DNA of 64,000 nucleotides, from NCBI GenBank assembly GCA_050309435.1, contig JBNRMJ010000002.1, forward strand, positions 19,896 to 83,895, read 5' to 3'. Made by a program: the position numbers and the translations under genes. The stretch's first letter is position 1. Each line of letters begins with the position of its first letter. Source of the DNA: CAYXVJ01 sp050309435 (GTDB lineage: Bacteria > Bacillota > Clostridia > Saccharofermentanales > Fastidiosipilaceae). The notes below the pieces were generated by a model that was not told where the DNA came from, ran no database searches, and worked only from the letters and a program-made list of their open reading frames with translations. Below, piece by piece: positions 43,056 to 51,834 of this stretch.

Positions 43056-43221
43056 ATCGGGTCCTCCTGTGTTATCTGTGTTTCGACCGTCTGTAAATTC
43101 ATTATATGTGTGCTAAAGAGGAATTCGTGTCTCGCTTGCTATAAGCAGAGCGTTCGATTCCTAACTCGATTTGACAGCTGTCGTATAATAATGTGATCGA
43201 TTGCAAAGGAGGTGTGCAGGG

Positions 43222-44703
43222 ATGAAGCACGAGAGATCTTTTCCGAAGACCGTGTTGTTTTTGATTACGATCCTGATAACAGCCTTGTCGTTCACATTCT
43301 TGTCTGCCTGTCAGACTGTTATGCCACCTCAAAACCAGAGCTCGGCTATAAGCGAAAGCAAGACCGGCGGCGAAGCAAGCACGACGAACGAACGTCCTTC
43401 GCCAACTGTTTCACCGACTGCGACGCCAAGTTCGGAGTCGACAAGTCAGACTTCTTCTTCGATCGAAGAAACAAGCGAAGAGACCGGCACATCGGAACCT
43501 CCGGCTCCGATTATTCAGAATCCGAATCCCCTTGACCCCATGGAAGAGGGTCCTTTTCCGCAAGCCGTGAAGATGGACGGCGACGGCCGTCAAGTTCGCA
43601 TTCTGGCCGGCGGGGATGTTCTCATGCATTCATATCTGATTAACGGCGGCCTCCGGGAAGACGGAAGTTATAACTATGACTATGCCTTTCGCCATTTACC
43701 TGCTTTAACGGACCGGGCCGACCTGTCGATCGTGAACATGGAAGGTACCATCGCCGGTGCGCCTTATACTGGCTTTCCGCTATTCAGTGCTCCCGATGCG
43801 ATTGCCTCCGCCATCCGTTCGGGCGGTTTTGACATGGCCTTAACCGCGAATAACCATATGATCGATAAGGGAACAGCCGGTTTGATCCGAACCGTGGATG
43901 TGCTTGAGGATAACGGTCTGCTCGTTTCCGGTACCAGACGTTCCAAAGATGAACCCTTCTACCAGCTTGTGAATATCGGCGGTATTAGGATAGCCTTTGC
44001 CACTTTTACTTATGAGACGATCCGCCAAAACGGTTCACGGGCCCTGAACGCCCTGATTATTCCGAAAGATGCCGAAGGTTTGATTAATTCGTTTAGCATG
44101 GAAGAGCCGTATATGAGCCGGGATTTCGAGCGAATGGCGCGTCTGGCCCGAACCATGCGGGATAACGGCGCGGATGCAGTGGTTTTTAACATTCACTGGG
44201 GGACCGAATACAACACGAGCGAGAACTGGTATCAGGCGACACTGTCACAGAAGCTGGCCGACAGCGGGGTCGATTTGATCCTGGGCTTCGGGCCTCATGT
44301 CATACAACCGGTTAAAGAGATAAAAGCAAGCAGCGGAGATCATCGCATGCTGGTCTTTTATTCGGTCGGAAACCTGCTCTCCGATCAGCTTTTCGGGACG
44401 GCGGATTCGAACGGTTTCGCCGAAGACGGACTCCTGGCCGAGGTTCTCTTTACGCGCTTGGACGATGGAAAAGTCGTCATCGGCGGCTACGATTATATCG
44501 AGACTTATTGTTACAAGATCAAAACAGATTCGAATAAGACCCGAAATACGATTGTGCCGATTCGTCTTGCCCTCGCGGATCCTGCGGCTTATGAGATCGA
44601 AGGAGCCGAAGAGCTGCTTCGGGCTTCTCTGGCCAGAACAGAGTCGATCATGGCCGGAAATCAGTTAGAGTCAATTAGCAAATTAAACACGATCGCGGAT
44701 TAA
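43222..44703 (+). CDS. CapA-family lipoprotein (poly-gamma-glutamate capsule-type phosphoesterase fold)
   Basis: A 493-residue secreted lipoprotein. The signal peptide ends in the lipobox FLSAC (Cys30). A Ser/Thr/Glu-rich linker (about 35-105) follows, then the CapA/PGA metallophosphatase-like domain with ILAGGDVLMH, IVNMEGTIAG, ALTANNHMIDKG, FNIHWGTEYN and GFGPHVIQPV, all characteristic blocks. The ATG at 43222 follows AAAGGAGG at 9 bases, so the in-frame codons upstream are not used. CapA proteins act in capsule or polyglutamate anchoring, but capB and capC are not present here, so the true role is open. Confidence 0.9.
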   Translation: MKHERSFPKTVLFLITILITALSFTFLSACQTVMPPQNQSSAISESKTGGEASTTNERPSPTVSPTATPSSESTSQTSSSIEETSEETGTSEPPAPIIQNPNPLDPMEEGPFPQAVKMDGDGRQVRILAGGDVLMHSYLINGGLREDGSYNYDYAFRHLPALTDRADLSIVNMEGTIAGAPYTGFPLFSAPDAIASAIRSGGFDMALTANNHMIDKGTAGLIRTVDVLEDNGLLVSGTRRSKDEPFYQLVNIGGIRIAFATFTYETIRQNGSRALNALIIPKDAEGLINSFSMEEPYMSRDFERMARLARTMRDNGADAVVFNIHWGTEYNTSENWYQATLSQKLADSGVDLILGFGPHVIQPVKEIKASSGDHRMLVFYSVGNLLSDQLFGTADSNGFAEDGLLAEVLFTRLDDGKVVIGGYDYIETYCYKIKTDSNKTRNTIVPIRLALADPAAYEIEGAEELLRASLARTESIMAGNQLESISKLNTIAD

Positions 44704-44766
44704 GGCAATATAGTCTCGCAGGTGTAAAATAACAAAAGGAGACAGCTCAAAACATCCGCATATAGC

Positions 44767-46629
44767 TTAGCGTCTGATTTCTACGATCTGCCACTTCCCG
44801 TCGGCAAAGTAATTGCTCGCGCCGAGTGTGGCGGAAAGGTAGTTTGAATTCCGGACCACAGAGCTTCTGATGGCCTGGGCACCGCCTGCCGGGATCAGAT
44901 TGACCGAGGGTTTGATCTTGTCATATAAAGCGGTCAGGGCATCCAGACCGTGGTGAGACATCTGCACGATATCGGCTTTCAGCTTCGAAGGATAACGGTT
45001 CATGAGTAAACTTGCGCCTTCGTCCTGGATATCGCCGAGCAGGAGCACTACCATATCGGATCCGTCGAAGGTGATGCGCATGACGGCAGATGAATCGTTT
45101 TGGCGCCATAAAGTCTCGTTGTATCCGTTCAGAAATTCGATGTTGACGCCGTCGAGCGAGTAGATCAGGCCCGGCTGTATCTCCGTGTATATACCCTGAT
45201 GCTTCAATGCTTTATACGCATCGAAAACGAAGGCGGATTGTGCCGGCGTTTCGTCGCCTACCCGGGCATCATGCAGGTTCTTCGGGTATTCGACTCCGAA
45301 AGCCCGGCCGATGTTGACGCCGCCTTCATGAATGATGGCAGCAGGGACTCGCGCATGATCGTTATGAGGATGAGTGAGAATCCACGCATCGACATTGTTA
45401 GCCGCATGAGTCGAGAGCAAAGTCTTCAGGTTGGCCAGCTCGCCGCTGCCTTCGCCTGTGGCGAGTGTAGTGCTGTCGCCAAGCATCTGCTGCATCCCGC
45501 CATCGATCATGATGGTTTTGTTATTGGGAGTCTTGATCATCATGCCGACTCCGATACCCGGATCCGATCCCAGTGATATCGTGTTGGGCATCATGATGAT
45601 TTTATACACGTCGGCTTCGGCTGCCAGACCGGGATCCGTCGGACTGTCCACTGTGAGGACTTGCATCGAGGGAAGCGCTGCCTCGGTCGGAACAGGGCTT
45701 GCTTGCGGTGTGACCGTGGGTTGAGGTGTGACCGTGGGTTGAGGTGTGACCGTGGGCTGAGGTGTGATCGTGGGTTTTGGTGCGACAGTCGGGGTCGGAG
45801 CTGTGGTCGGAACAGGAGTCGGAGCCGCTGTAGGCTTGGGCGTCGGTGTCGGTGTGGGTGTTGGTGTTGGCGTGACTGTTACCTGACCCGGGATCAGAAG
45901 AACTTCACCCACGTAAATGTAGTGTGAAGGCAGACGGCCGTTCACCTGAGCGAGCAACTGATAACTAACGCCGTATTTCACGGAGATCGACCACCAGCTC
46001 TCGCCTCTGACAACGACGTGACGCGTAAGCTCTGAAGGCGCTTGCGGTGCCGGGGTCGGCGAAGGCGTTGTGGCGGGTTTGGGTACAGTCGTTGGTTGTG
46101 GCTTTTGAGTCGGTGCGACAGTAGGCGCAGGAGCAGTCTTGCCGGGGATAAGCAGTACCTCGCCGACATAAATCGTACTCTGTGCGCTTTTACCGTTAGC
46201 CTGAGCCAAAGTGACATAGTTCACAGCGTATTTCTGAGCAATCGACCACCAGCTCTCGCCTCTCGTTACGACATGGCGTACGGCGGTAGAAGGTGCAGTC
46301 GTTGGTTTGGGCGCGCTCGTTGGTTGCGGTTTGCTTGTCGGGGCCGGAGCAGCTGCAATTTTCTCCGGGATGATCAGGATCTCGCCCGTGTAAATATGGT
46401 TCGAAGCCGAGCGGCCGTTGGCCTTGGCCAGCTCGTTATAATCAACTCCGTACTGACGGCTGATCGACCACCAGCTTTCGCCTGATTTAACGCGGTGAGT
46501 AGTATTGCTCGCTTGTATCGGTGCGCTCGTGGAAAGCGCCATGACAAGGACAAATATGATACTAAGTGCAAAGGCAAGCCTGCGTAGACCGGACTCCTGT
46601 TTCATCCACTTCCTGATAGCTGATTTCAT
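44767..46629 (-). CDS. Secreted triple-LysM protein with a metallo-beta-lactamase-fold domain
   Basis: A 620-residue exported protein. A signal peptide (about 1-40) is followed by three LysM domains at about 45-88, 119-162 and 204-247, each with the GESWWSI core, which bind peptidoglycan. A Thr/Pro linker (about 248-320) joins them to a ComEC-like metallo-beta-lactamase domain (about 343-620) with the metal-binding THPHNDHA motif (His420, His422, Asp424, His425) and LLLGDIQDEGASLL. Such domains are hydrolases or nucleases in relatives. The protein is probably wall-bound outside the cell and may act on phosphoesters or nucleic acid. It is convergent with the CapA gene, and its product could work on the same envelope polymer. 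Confidence 0.9.
   Translation of the reverse strand: MKSAIRKWMKQESGLRRLAFALSIIFVLVMALSTSAPIQASNTTHRVKSGESWWSISRQYGVDYNELAKANGRSASNHIYTGEILIIPEKIAAAPAPTSKPQPTSAPKPTTAPSTAVRHVVTRGESWWSIAQKYAVNYVTLAQANGKSAQSTIYVGEVLLIPGKTAPAPTVAPTQKPQPTTVPKPATTPSPTPAPQAPSELTRHVVVRGESWWSISVKYGVSYQLLAQVNGRLPSHYIYVGEVLLIPGQVTVTPTPTPTPTPTPKPTAAPTPVPTTAPTPTVAPKPTITPQPTVTPQPTVTPQPTVTPQASPVPTEAALPSMQVLTVDSPTDPGLAAEADVYKIIMMPNTISLGSDPGIGVGMMIKTPNNKTIMIDGGMQQMLGDSTTLATGEGSGELANLKTLLSTHAANNVDAWILTHPHNDHARVPAAIIHEGGVNIGRAFGVEYPKNLHDARVGDETPAQSAFVFDAYKALKHQGIYTEIQPGLIYSLDGVNIEFLNGYNETLWRQNDSSAVMRITFDGSDMVVLLLGDIQDEGASLLMNRYPSKLKADIVQMSHHGLDALTALYDKIKPSVNLIPAGGAQAIRSSVVRNSNYLSATLGASNYFADGKWQIVEIRR
45707..45778. repeat. 18-bp tandem repeat in the LysM-MBL linker
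   Basis: Four units of 18 bp starting at 45707, 45725, 45743 and 45761 (GGTGTGACCGTGGGTTGA on the plus strand, last unit slightly changed). They encode the six-residue unit PTVTPQ in the linker. Copy number could vary by slippage. Confidence 0.85.
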
Positions 46630-46727
46630 GGGATCTTCCTTTCATTTAATCCGGTAAGGCCGATTTCTGTCCGTTATACGGTCGACTCCGGCTGTCTGAT
46701 ATCCTTAGGATAATTATGAAATATGAT

Positions 46728-46769
46728 CAAGGCAGCATCGCGATGTTTCCATCGATGGATGCCGCCTTG
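46728..46769. other. Inverted repeat after lacZ
   Basis: CAAGGC(A)GCATC (46728-46739) pairs with GATGC(C)GCCTTG (46758-46769). It has no T tract in either direction. It may still mark the 3' end of the minus-strand lacZ transcript, since the LysM gene starts only 100 bases further on. Confidence 0.45.
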
Positions 46770-46807
46770 AATATACATGCCCGGTAGATTAATCGATCAG
46801 TCAGTCA

Positions 46808-49800
46808 TCAGGTTAAATCAAGCGTGAACTTGAAGGAGAACTCCTTCTCGTTGAGCTGATACTGAGGCAAGAGGGCCGGACCGCAACTGTTGGAGCCGAC
46901 ACCGCTGATGAGATAATCCAGACAAAGGATTGTATCTCCCGACTTATTCAATTCGAAGTTGTGCTTCTTGGAAGCCAGTTCCTCCTGCGTGTACTCAGAA
47001 ACATTGAAGCTAAAGCCGTTATGCGGGCTGTCGGGATCCGCTGTGACAAAGATCTGCGGCAGTTCGCCGTAAGAGCCGCCCAGAGCCAGCTGCAAAACTC
47101 CATAGTGACTGCCGTTTTCCTGAGGCTTGACGTAGTCCTCGTGCTCCGCCGCTACTTCGCCGCTGTAAATACCGACGAGAGACGCACGGTGCTTGTCGAT
47201 GTATGACTCGTACGGACCGTAGCCGTAGTAGGCCAGATGTGCATAATTCGGGTTCAGGAAGAAGCGGACACCGAAGCGCGGGAGGAAGAGGAATGTCTCT
47301 TCTTCGAGGAAAGGGGTCTGATCTTCGCGTTTCACGTCGATCTGTACATCGATGCGACCGTTCTGATTGATCGTGAAGGTGGAAACCGCATCCAGAATGC
47401 GCTGACGATAAATCGGGAGCAGCGCCAGAGTCGACACGATGCGAACCTCGCCGGAGGCTTCGCTGATTTCGACCTTCGTATCGTAAACACGGGTTTGGGC
47501 CATATCATATCCGGCTGCCTGCCACTCGTGACGAATATACATGTCGTTATCGACCGGTGCGCGCCAGATGTTGTACTCGACGGGCTTGCTCAGGATCTCG
47601 TAGCCGTGACGCATGAGCGAGGTAAAGTTGCCCTTTTCGCGTCCGAAACGATATGCGAAGCCGGCACCGTTGACGATGATCTCGCGATCGGTCTCGCGTA
47701 CGCTCAGAGGCGCGGCGTTTTCGCTGCTGAGAACAGCAGGCTGCGAACCGCGCAGCTGCTCGCTCAGTGCATTCTTGACCATGGCGGCCAGGTTCTTGAC
47801 CGACTCGCTGTTTTCGGCACCAAAAGCTACCAGGAGCTGCTCGTTTCCGACCAGATGGCCTTCCGGCACAGCCTCGGTTGCTTTCAGCGTGTAGGTGTAG
47901 AGGTTCAAAACGACATAAGCGTTTTGGGGCAGATCGTCCGCGAAGTCAACGGGGAAATCAGCCGTTTCGTGAGCGGGAATATCCAGATTTTCCCAGATAC
48001 CCGAATAAACGGTGGCGCCATCAATCAGCAGTTCGTACTCGACGGCATAACGGCCTCTGGCATTGGCGAAGTCCATCATGTTGCGAAGCGTGACCTTACC
48101 GCTACGAAGCTCTTCGACACCTGATGCCAGAAGGATCGGGCGAATGACGTTGCCGTATTCCAGCAGACCGGTATGCGGCATGCGATCCGGATAGACCAGA
48201 CCATCCATGCAGAAGTTGTTGTCATGCGGATACTCGCCGAAGTCGCCGCCGTAGTAATACTTGGGACGAAGATCATCGGTCTCGCCCATATAAATGGCAT
48301 GGTCGCACCATTCCCAGACGAATGCGCCGGCGAAACCGTCGTACTTGTACAGACGATCGATGTAATCCTGAGCGTCACCGGGGCCGTTACCCATCGCATG
48401 GATAAACTCGCACTGTACCAGCGGCTTCTCGGAATACTTCTCGTTGAAGTATTTATCGATGAAGTCGACGCTCGAGTACATCTTCGAAACGAAATCCAGG
48501 TTGCTGTAATCATTATTATGATCGCGATGCTCGTAGTTGGCACTCTCGTACTGCGTCAAACGGCTCGGATCGTAGGACTTGATCCAGGCGGCTGCCTTCT
48601 CGAAACCGGGTCCGAAGCCGGACTCGTTACCCAGCGACCAGATGACGACGGACGGCTGGTTCTTGTCGCGGCGCACGTTTCTTTCCTGGCGATCGAGGAT
48701 GGCCTTGTCGAAACGGGAATCCGTGGCGATCAGACAATAGGTATTCATCTGATGCGTAAGAGGCGTGCGAGGGCTTCCTCCGCCACCCTTATACAGTGTC
48801 TGAACACCATGTGCTTCAAGGTCGCTTTCGTCGATGACGTAGAAACCGAGACGGTTATAGAGCTCGTAAGCCCAGGGCGCATTGGGATAGTGCGAGGTAC
48901 GAATCGCGTTGATATTAAACTGCTTCATCAAGGTCAAATCGTTGAGCAGCTGTTCGCGGCTGATCGTGAAACCGGTCACGGGATCGCTGTCGTGGCGGTT
49001 GACACCGCGCATCTTGATCATACGGCCGTTGAGCTTGACAACACCGTCGACAACGGCAATCTCGCGGATACCGACATCCTGGGCGATCGCCTCGTCGGGG
49101 CTGATTAATTCAAGGGTGTAGAGGTAAGGTTCCTCGGCATTCCAGAGCATGGGGTTTTCTACCGTAAACTCCCAGCCGAGAATCATCGCGTCATCTGCAT
49201 AACGATGGGCATCGTCCGTGGTGGTCATGGCCACAAGACCGGAACCGTCACGCGTGGCTACGGGCTCGCCGTTCGGATCGCGAAGCACCGCACGGAAATC
49301 TTCCGGATTGATGTGACTGCCGCTCATTTCGGCCGTCACCTTAACCTTGGCAAAGCCGGTCACCGGATCGATCGTGGTATGCGTACTGTAGTCTCTGATG
49401 TGTGCATCGGGACGGGAGATGACATAAACCTCGCGGAAAATACCGGACATACGGAATTTATCCTGATCTTCGAGATAGCTGCTCATACCCCATTTCAGAA
49501 CGAGAACGGCCAGACGGTTGATGCCTTCCGTGGTGAATTCGCTGATGTCGAATTCCGAAGGAGAGTGCGATACCTGGCTGAAACCGACAAACTGTCCGTT
49601 AACCCATACATAGAAGTTGTTGTCCACACCTTCGAAATATAGGTAACGCTTACGCCCGGCTTCTTCTTCCGTCAGTTCGAAGTCCGTGAAATAGGCGCCG
49701 CAGGGATTCTCTGCAGGCACATGCGGCGGATCGAAGGGGAAAGGGTAACGAATATTGGTGTACTGATGGTGATCATAGCCCTGTGTCTGCCAGCAGGAAG

Positions 49801-50077
49801 GTACGGGGATGGTTGTGAAACCGTCACCTTGGAACGAAGCCGACGGGAAATCCTCGGGCACTTCTTCCGGACGATTGAAATAACGGAAATCCCAGTCTCC
49901 GTCAAGCATCTGTACCCGATCCGAGGCATACCGAAGATCCATTTCGATATATTCGGCAGCGGCAACACGAGCTTCTTCCAATTCCTTCTGATTCGGGAAA
50001 GGAATATAGTATGCTCGGGTTTGAAGGGTACCTATATGCAGGTCCTCAAACGAGAGATGGTAGTTGTCTAAACGCAT
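46808..50077 (-). CDS. lacZ: Beta-galactosidase, glycoside hydrolase family 2 (LacZ type)
   Basis: A 1089-residue LacZ-type enzyme, cytosolic, hydrolysing terminal beta-galactosides. The jelly-roll N-terminus has LDGDWDFRYFNRPEEVPEDF. The acid/base Glu485 lies in WSLGNESGFG and the nucleophile Glu557 in LVQCEFIHAMGN. MRGVNRHD and the C-terminal LacZ small-chain domain (ending in SCGPALLPQYQL) are also present. ATG 50077 is preceded by AGGAGG at 6 bases; a TTG two codons upstream is not needed. It is a single gene with no lac permease beside it; the sugar importer at 23-27 kb or the MFS transporter may supply substrate. Confidence 0.95.
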   Translation of the reverse strand: MRLDNYHLSFEDLHIGTLQTRAYYIPFPNQKELEEARVAAAEYIEMDLRYASDRVQMLDGDWDFRYFNRPEEVPEDFPSASFQGDGFTTIPVPSCWQTQGYDHHQYTNIRYPFPFDPPHVPAENPCGAYFTDFELTEEEAGRKRYLYFEGVDNNFYVWVNGQFVGFSQVSHSPSEFDISEFTTEGINRLAVLVLKWGMSSYLEDQDKFRMSGIFREVYVISRPDAHIRDYSTHTTIDPVTGFAKVKVTAEMSGSHINPEDFRAVLRDPNGEPVATRDGSGLVAMTTTDDAHRYADDAMILGWEFTVENPMLWNAEEPYLYTLELISPDEAIAQDVGIREIAVVDGVVKLNGRMIKMRGVNRHDSDPVTGFTISREQLLNDLTLMKQFNINAIRTSHYPNAPWAYELYNRLGFYVIDESDLEAHGVQTLYKGGGGSPRTPLTHQMNTYCLIATDSRFDKAILDRQERNVRRDKNQPSVVIWSLGNESGFGPGFEKAAAWIKSYDPSRLTQYESANYEHRDHNNDYSNLDFVSKMYSSVDFIDKYFNEKYSEKPLVQCEFIHAMGNGPGDAQDYIDRLYKYDGFAGAFVWEWCDHAIYMGETDDLRPKYYYGGDFGEYPHDNNFCMDGLVYPDRMPHTGLLEYGNVIRPILLASGVEELRSGKVTLRNMMDFANARGRYAVEYELLIDGATVYSGIWENLDIPAHETADFPVDFADDLPQNAYVVLNLYTYTLKATEAVPEGHLVGNEQLLVAFGAENSESVKNLAAMVKNALSEQLRGSQPAVLSSENAAPLSVRETDREIIVNGAGFAYRFGREKGNFTSLMRHGYEILSKPVEYNIWRAPVDNDMYIRHEWQAAGYDMAQTRVYDTKVEISEASGEVRIVSTLALLPIYRQRILDAVSTFTINQNGRIDVQIDVKREDQTPFLEEETFLFLPRFGVRFFLNPNYAHLAYYGYGPYESYIDKHRASLVGIYSGEVAAEHEDYVKPQENGSHYGVLQLALGGSYGELPQIFVTADPDSPHNGFSFNVSEYTQEELASKKHNFELNKSGDTILCLDYLISGVGSNSCGPALLPQYQLNEKEFSFKFTLDLT

Positions 50078-50275
50078 GGTCAACCTCCTGGAGTTTCAAA
50101 CAATTCTCGTCTCAGTATATCAAAGAATAAGCATGATTTGGGCTTTCCCTTAGCGAAATAATGCAACCTTTGCCTTGTTTATATGGTGTTTAAGTAGAAT
50201 GACCTTATCAGCTCTCCGCCCGGAGGACAAAGGTTTACCGGCAGGATACATGAACCGTCTGAGGAGGTATATCGG

Positions 50276-51700
50276 ATGATATCGATTCGAAAAAAGATCT
50301 TCGCGAAAGCTCGAAATATTCTATGTCCGGCTCTAGCGTTCACTTGGACAGTATTGCTTGCAAGCGGCTGTGCCATCAATAATGTCGGCGACGGAAGCCA
50401 TACGACAGACGATCCGAAAGCCGCAGTTCGGCGCCTGACCGGCGAAGCGAAATTCCTGGCTCTGGACGAAAAGGATTCAATCCCGCCAAACTTTCTGACC
50501 GCTCTCCCGTCACTTTCGCCGGCTGACGTAAGTCTTTCGGAGGCGATAGCGGGTTTCTCAAGCCGCAGCTTCGAGTTGATGGCCCGAGACCTGACGGAAG
50601 AAAATCTTTTGATCTCGCCGCTTAGTCTCTATCTTGATCTGGCGATGCTGGGCGAAGGTACCGACGGACAGACACGGGCGGAAATCGTCTCGGCTCTGGC
50701 AGGCAGTAAGCCTGACCGGGGAAGTGATTTTCTCGAAGATAGCAGAGAGGGGATTGCGAAACTGCTTGGCGGCATGAATATATCGCGCGAGAAATTCGTC
50801 ATGAAGAGCGGACAGTCTCTATGGTACAGACCGGACATACCGCTACGGGACAGCTACACGAAGCTGCTCGAGGAGAACTATTTCACCGAAGCCTATATCG
50901 CCGACTTCGCCGGCGATCCGCAAGCCGTTAAAGAGAAAATGGGCGCCTGGGTCTCGGATAAGACCTCGGGTCTGTTGGGAGACGATCTGCCTATACGCAT
51001 CAAAAGCTCGGATGTGATGTATCTTTTACAGACTTTATACTTTAAGGACAGCTGGCTGCTGCCGTTTAGCGAAAATATGACCGAAGAGGGGAGTTTTAGA
51101 ACAAGCGACGGCCAAATGAAAACCATCTCCTATATGAAACAAACGATCCTGCCGGCCCGGGCTTACCGAGGCGAGAGCTATCAGGCCGCAGAACTGATAA
51201 CGGAGCAGGGCTTTTCGCTGCGCGTTATCTTACCCGACGAAGTCGCTACCCTCGACGAAGTGCTTGCCATCGAGGATCTCTATACCGTTTTATTTTCCGA
51301 CCACCTGCTGAATTCGGGAGACGATACGCTCTGGGAAGGAAAGTGGCAGATTAACTGGCAACTGCCGAAATTCGACATTAAGGGGGACATCGATCTGAAG
51401 GATCTTCTTGCTAAACTGGGCATTCATAGCGTCATGGGGCCCGAGGCCGATTTCTCCCGAGCGGCGGAAGTGACGCCTGGCGCGCTTTTCCTCGATACGG
51501 CCAAACAGCAAGTAAGAATCAAAGTGGACGAAAAAGGCATGGAGGCAGCGGCGGTAACCATTCTGGGGGTGGCCGAATCAATGCCCGAACTTCAGGGCAC
51601 ACTCGACATGATGCTCGACCGGCCGTTTTTATTCACGATCTCAACGCCCTCCGGTCTTCCGCTCTTTATGGCCTGGGCAGGTGATCCGACTGCTTCGTAA
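50276..51700 (+). CDS. Serpin-family lipoprotein
   Basis: A 474-residue secreted serine-protease-inhibitor-like protein. The signal peptide ends in the lipobox LLASGC (Cys32). The serpin body has NLLISPLSLYLDLAMLGEGTDG, YLLQTLYFKDSWLLPF and the C-terminal FLFTISTPSGLPLFMAWAGDP. The reactive-centre hinge reads EKGMEAAAVT, close to the inhibitory consensus (E-x-G-T-E-A-A-A-x-T) but with Met at P14. By counting, P1-P1' falls near Ser-Met in GVAESMPEL, to be checked structurally. AGGAGG precedes the ATG. It would sit on the outer face and could block host or self proteases. Confidence 0.92.
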   Translation: MISIRKKIFAKARNILCPALAFTWTVLLASGCAINNVGDGSHTTDDPKAAVRRLTGEAKFLALDEKDSIPPNFLTALPSLSPADVSLSEAIAGFSSRSFELMARDLTEENLLISPLSLYLDLAMLGEGTDGQTRAEIVSALAGSKPDRGSDFLEDSREGIAKLLGGMNISREKFVMKSGQSLWYRPDIPLRDSYTKLLEENYFTEAYIADFAGDPQAVKEKMGAWVSDKTSGLLGDDLPIRIKSSDVMYLLQTLYFKDSWLLPFSENMTEEGSFRTSDGQMKTISYMKQTILPARAYRGESYQAAELITEQGFSLRVILPDEVATLDEVLAIEDLYTVLFSDHLLNSGDDTLWEGKWQINWQLPKFDIKGDIDLKDLLAKLGIHSVMGPEADFSRAAEVTPGALFLDTAKQQVRIKVDEKGMEAAAVTILGVAESMPELQGTLDMMLDRPFLFTISTPSGLPLFMAWAGDPTAS

Positions 51701-51834
51701 ACAGATCATTATGCAGGCCTTTATCTATATGATTAAATAATTCATTAATCTCAAAGGAATTCCTCCTATGGTATGATAACTACATGAATGACAACGCTCT
51801 GGCGTCGTTATCTTCGTATCAGAGGAGGAATTTT

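Noticed and set aside
43171..43189. TTGACA followed by TATAAT upstream of the CapA gene
   Set aside because: The two boxes are only 7 bases apart, too close for one sigma-A promoter, and neither has a partner at the right distance.
45700..45870. Regular repeats as a CRISPR array
   Set aside because: They are 18-bp coding repeats in phase with the LysM-MBL frame, without spacers.
46728..46769. Hairpin after lacZ as a full intrinsic terminator
   Set aside because: It has no T tract on either strand, so I list it only as an inverted repeat.
50200..50275. GC-rich leader before the serpin gene as a riboswitch
   Set aside because: It has short complementary pieces but no conserved blocks of any aptamer class that I recognise.
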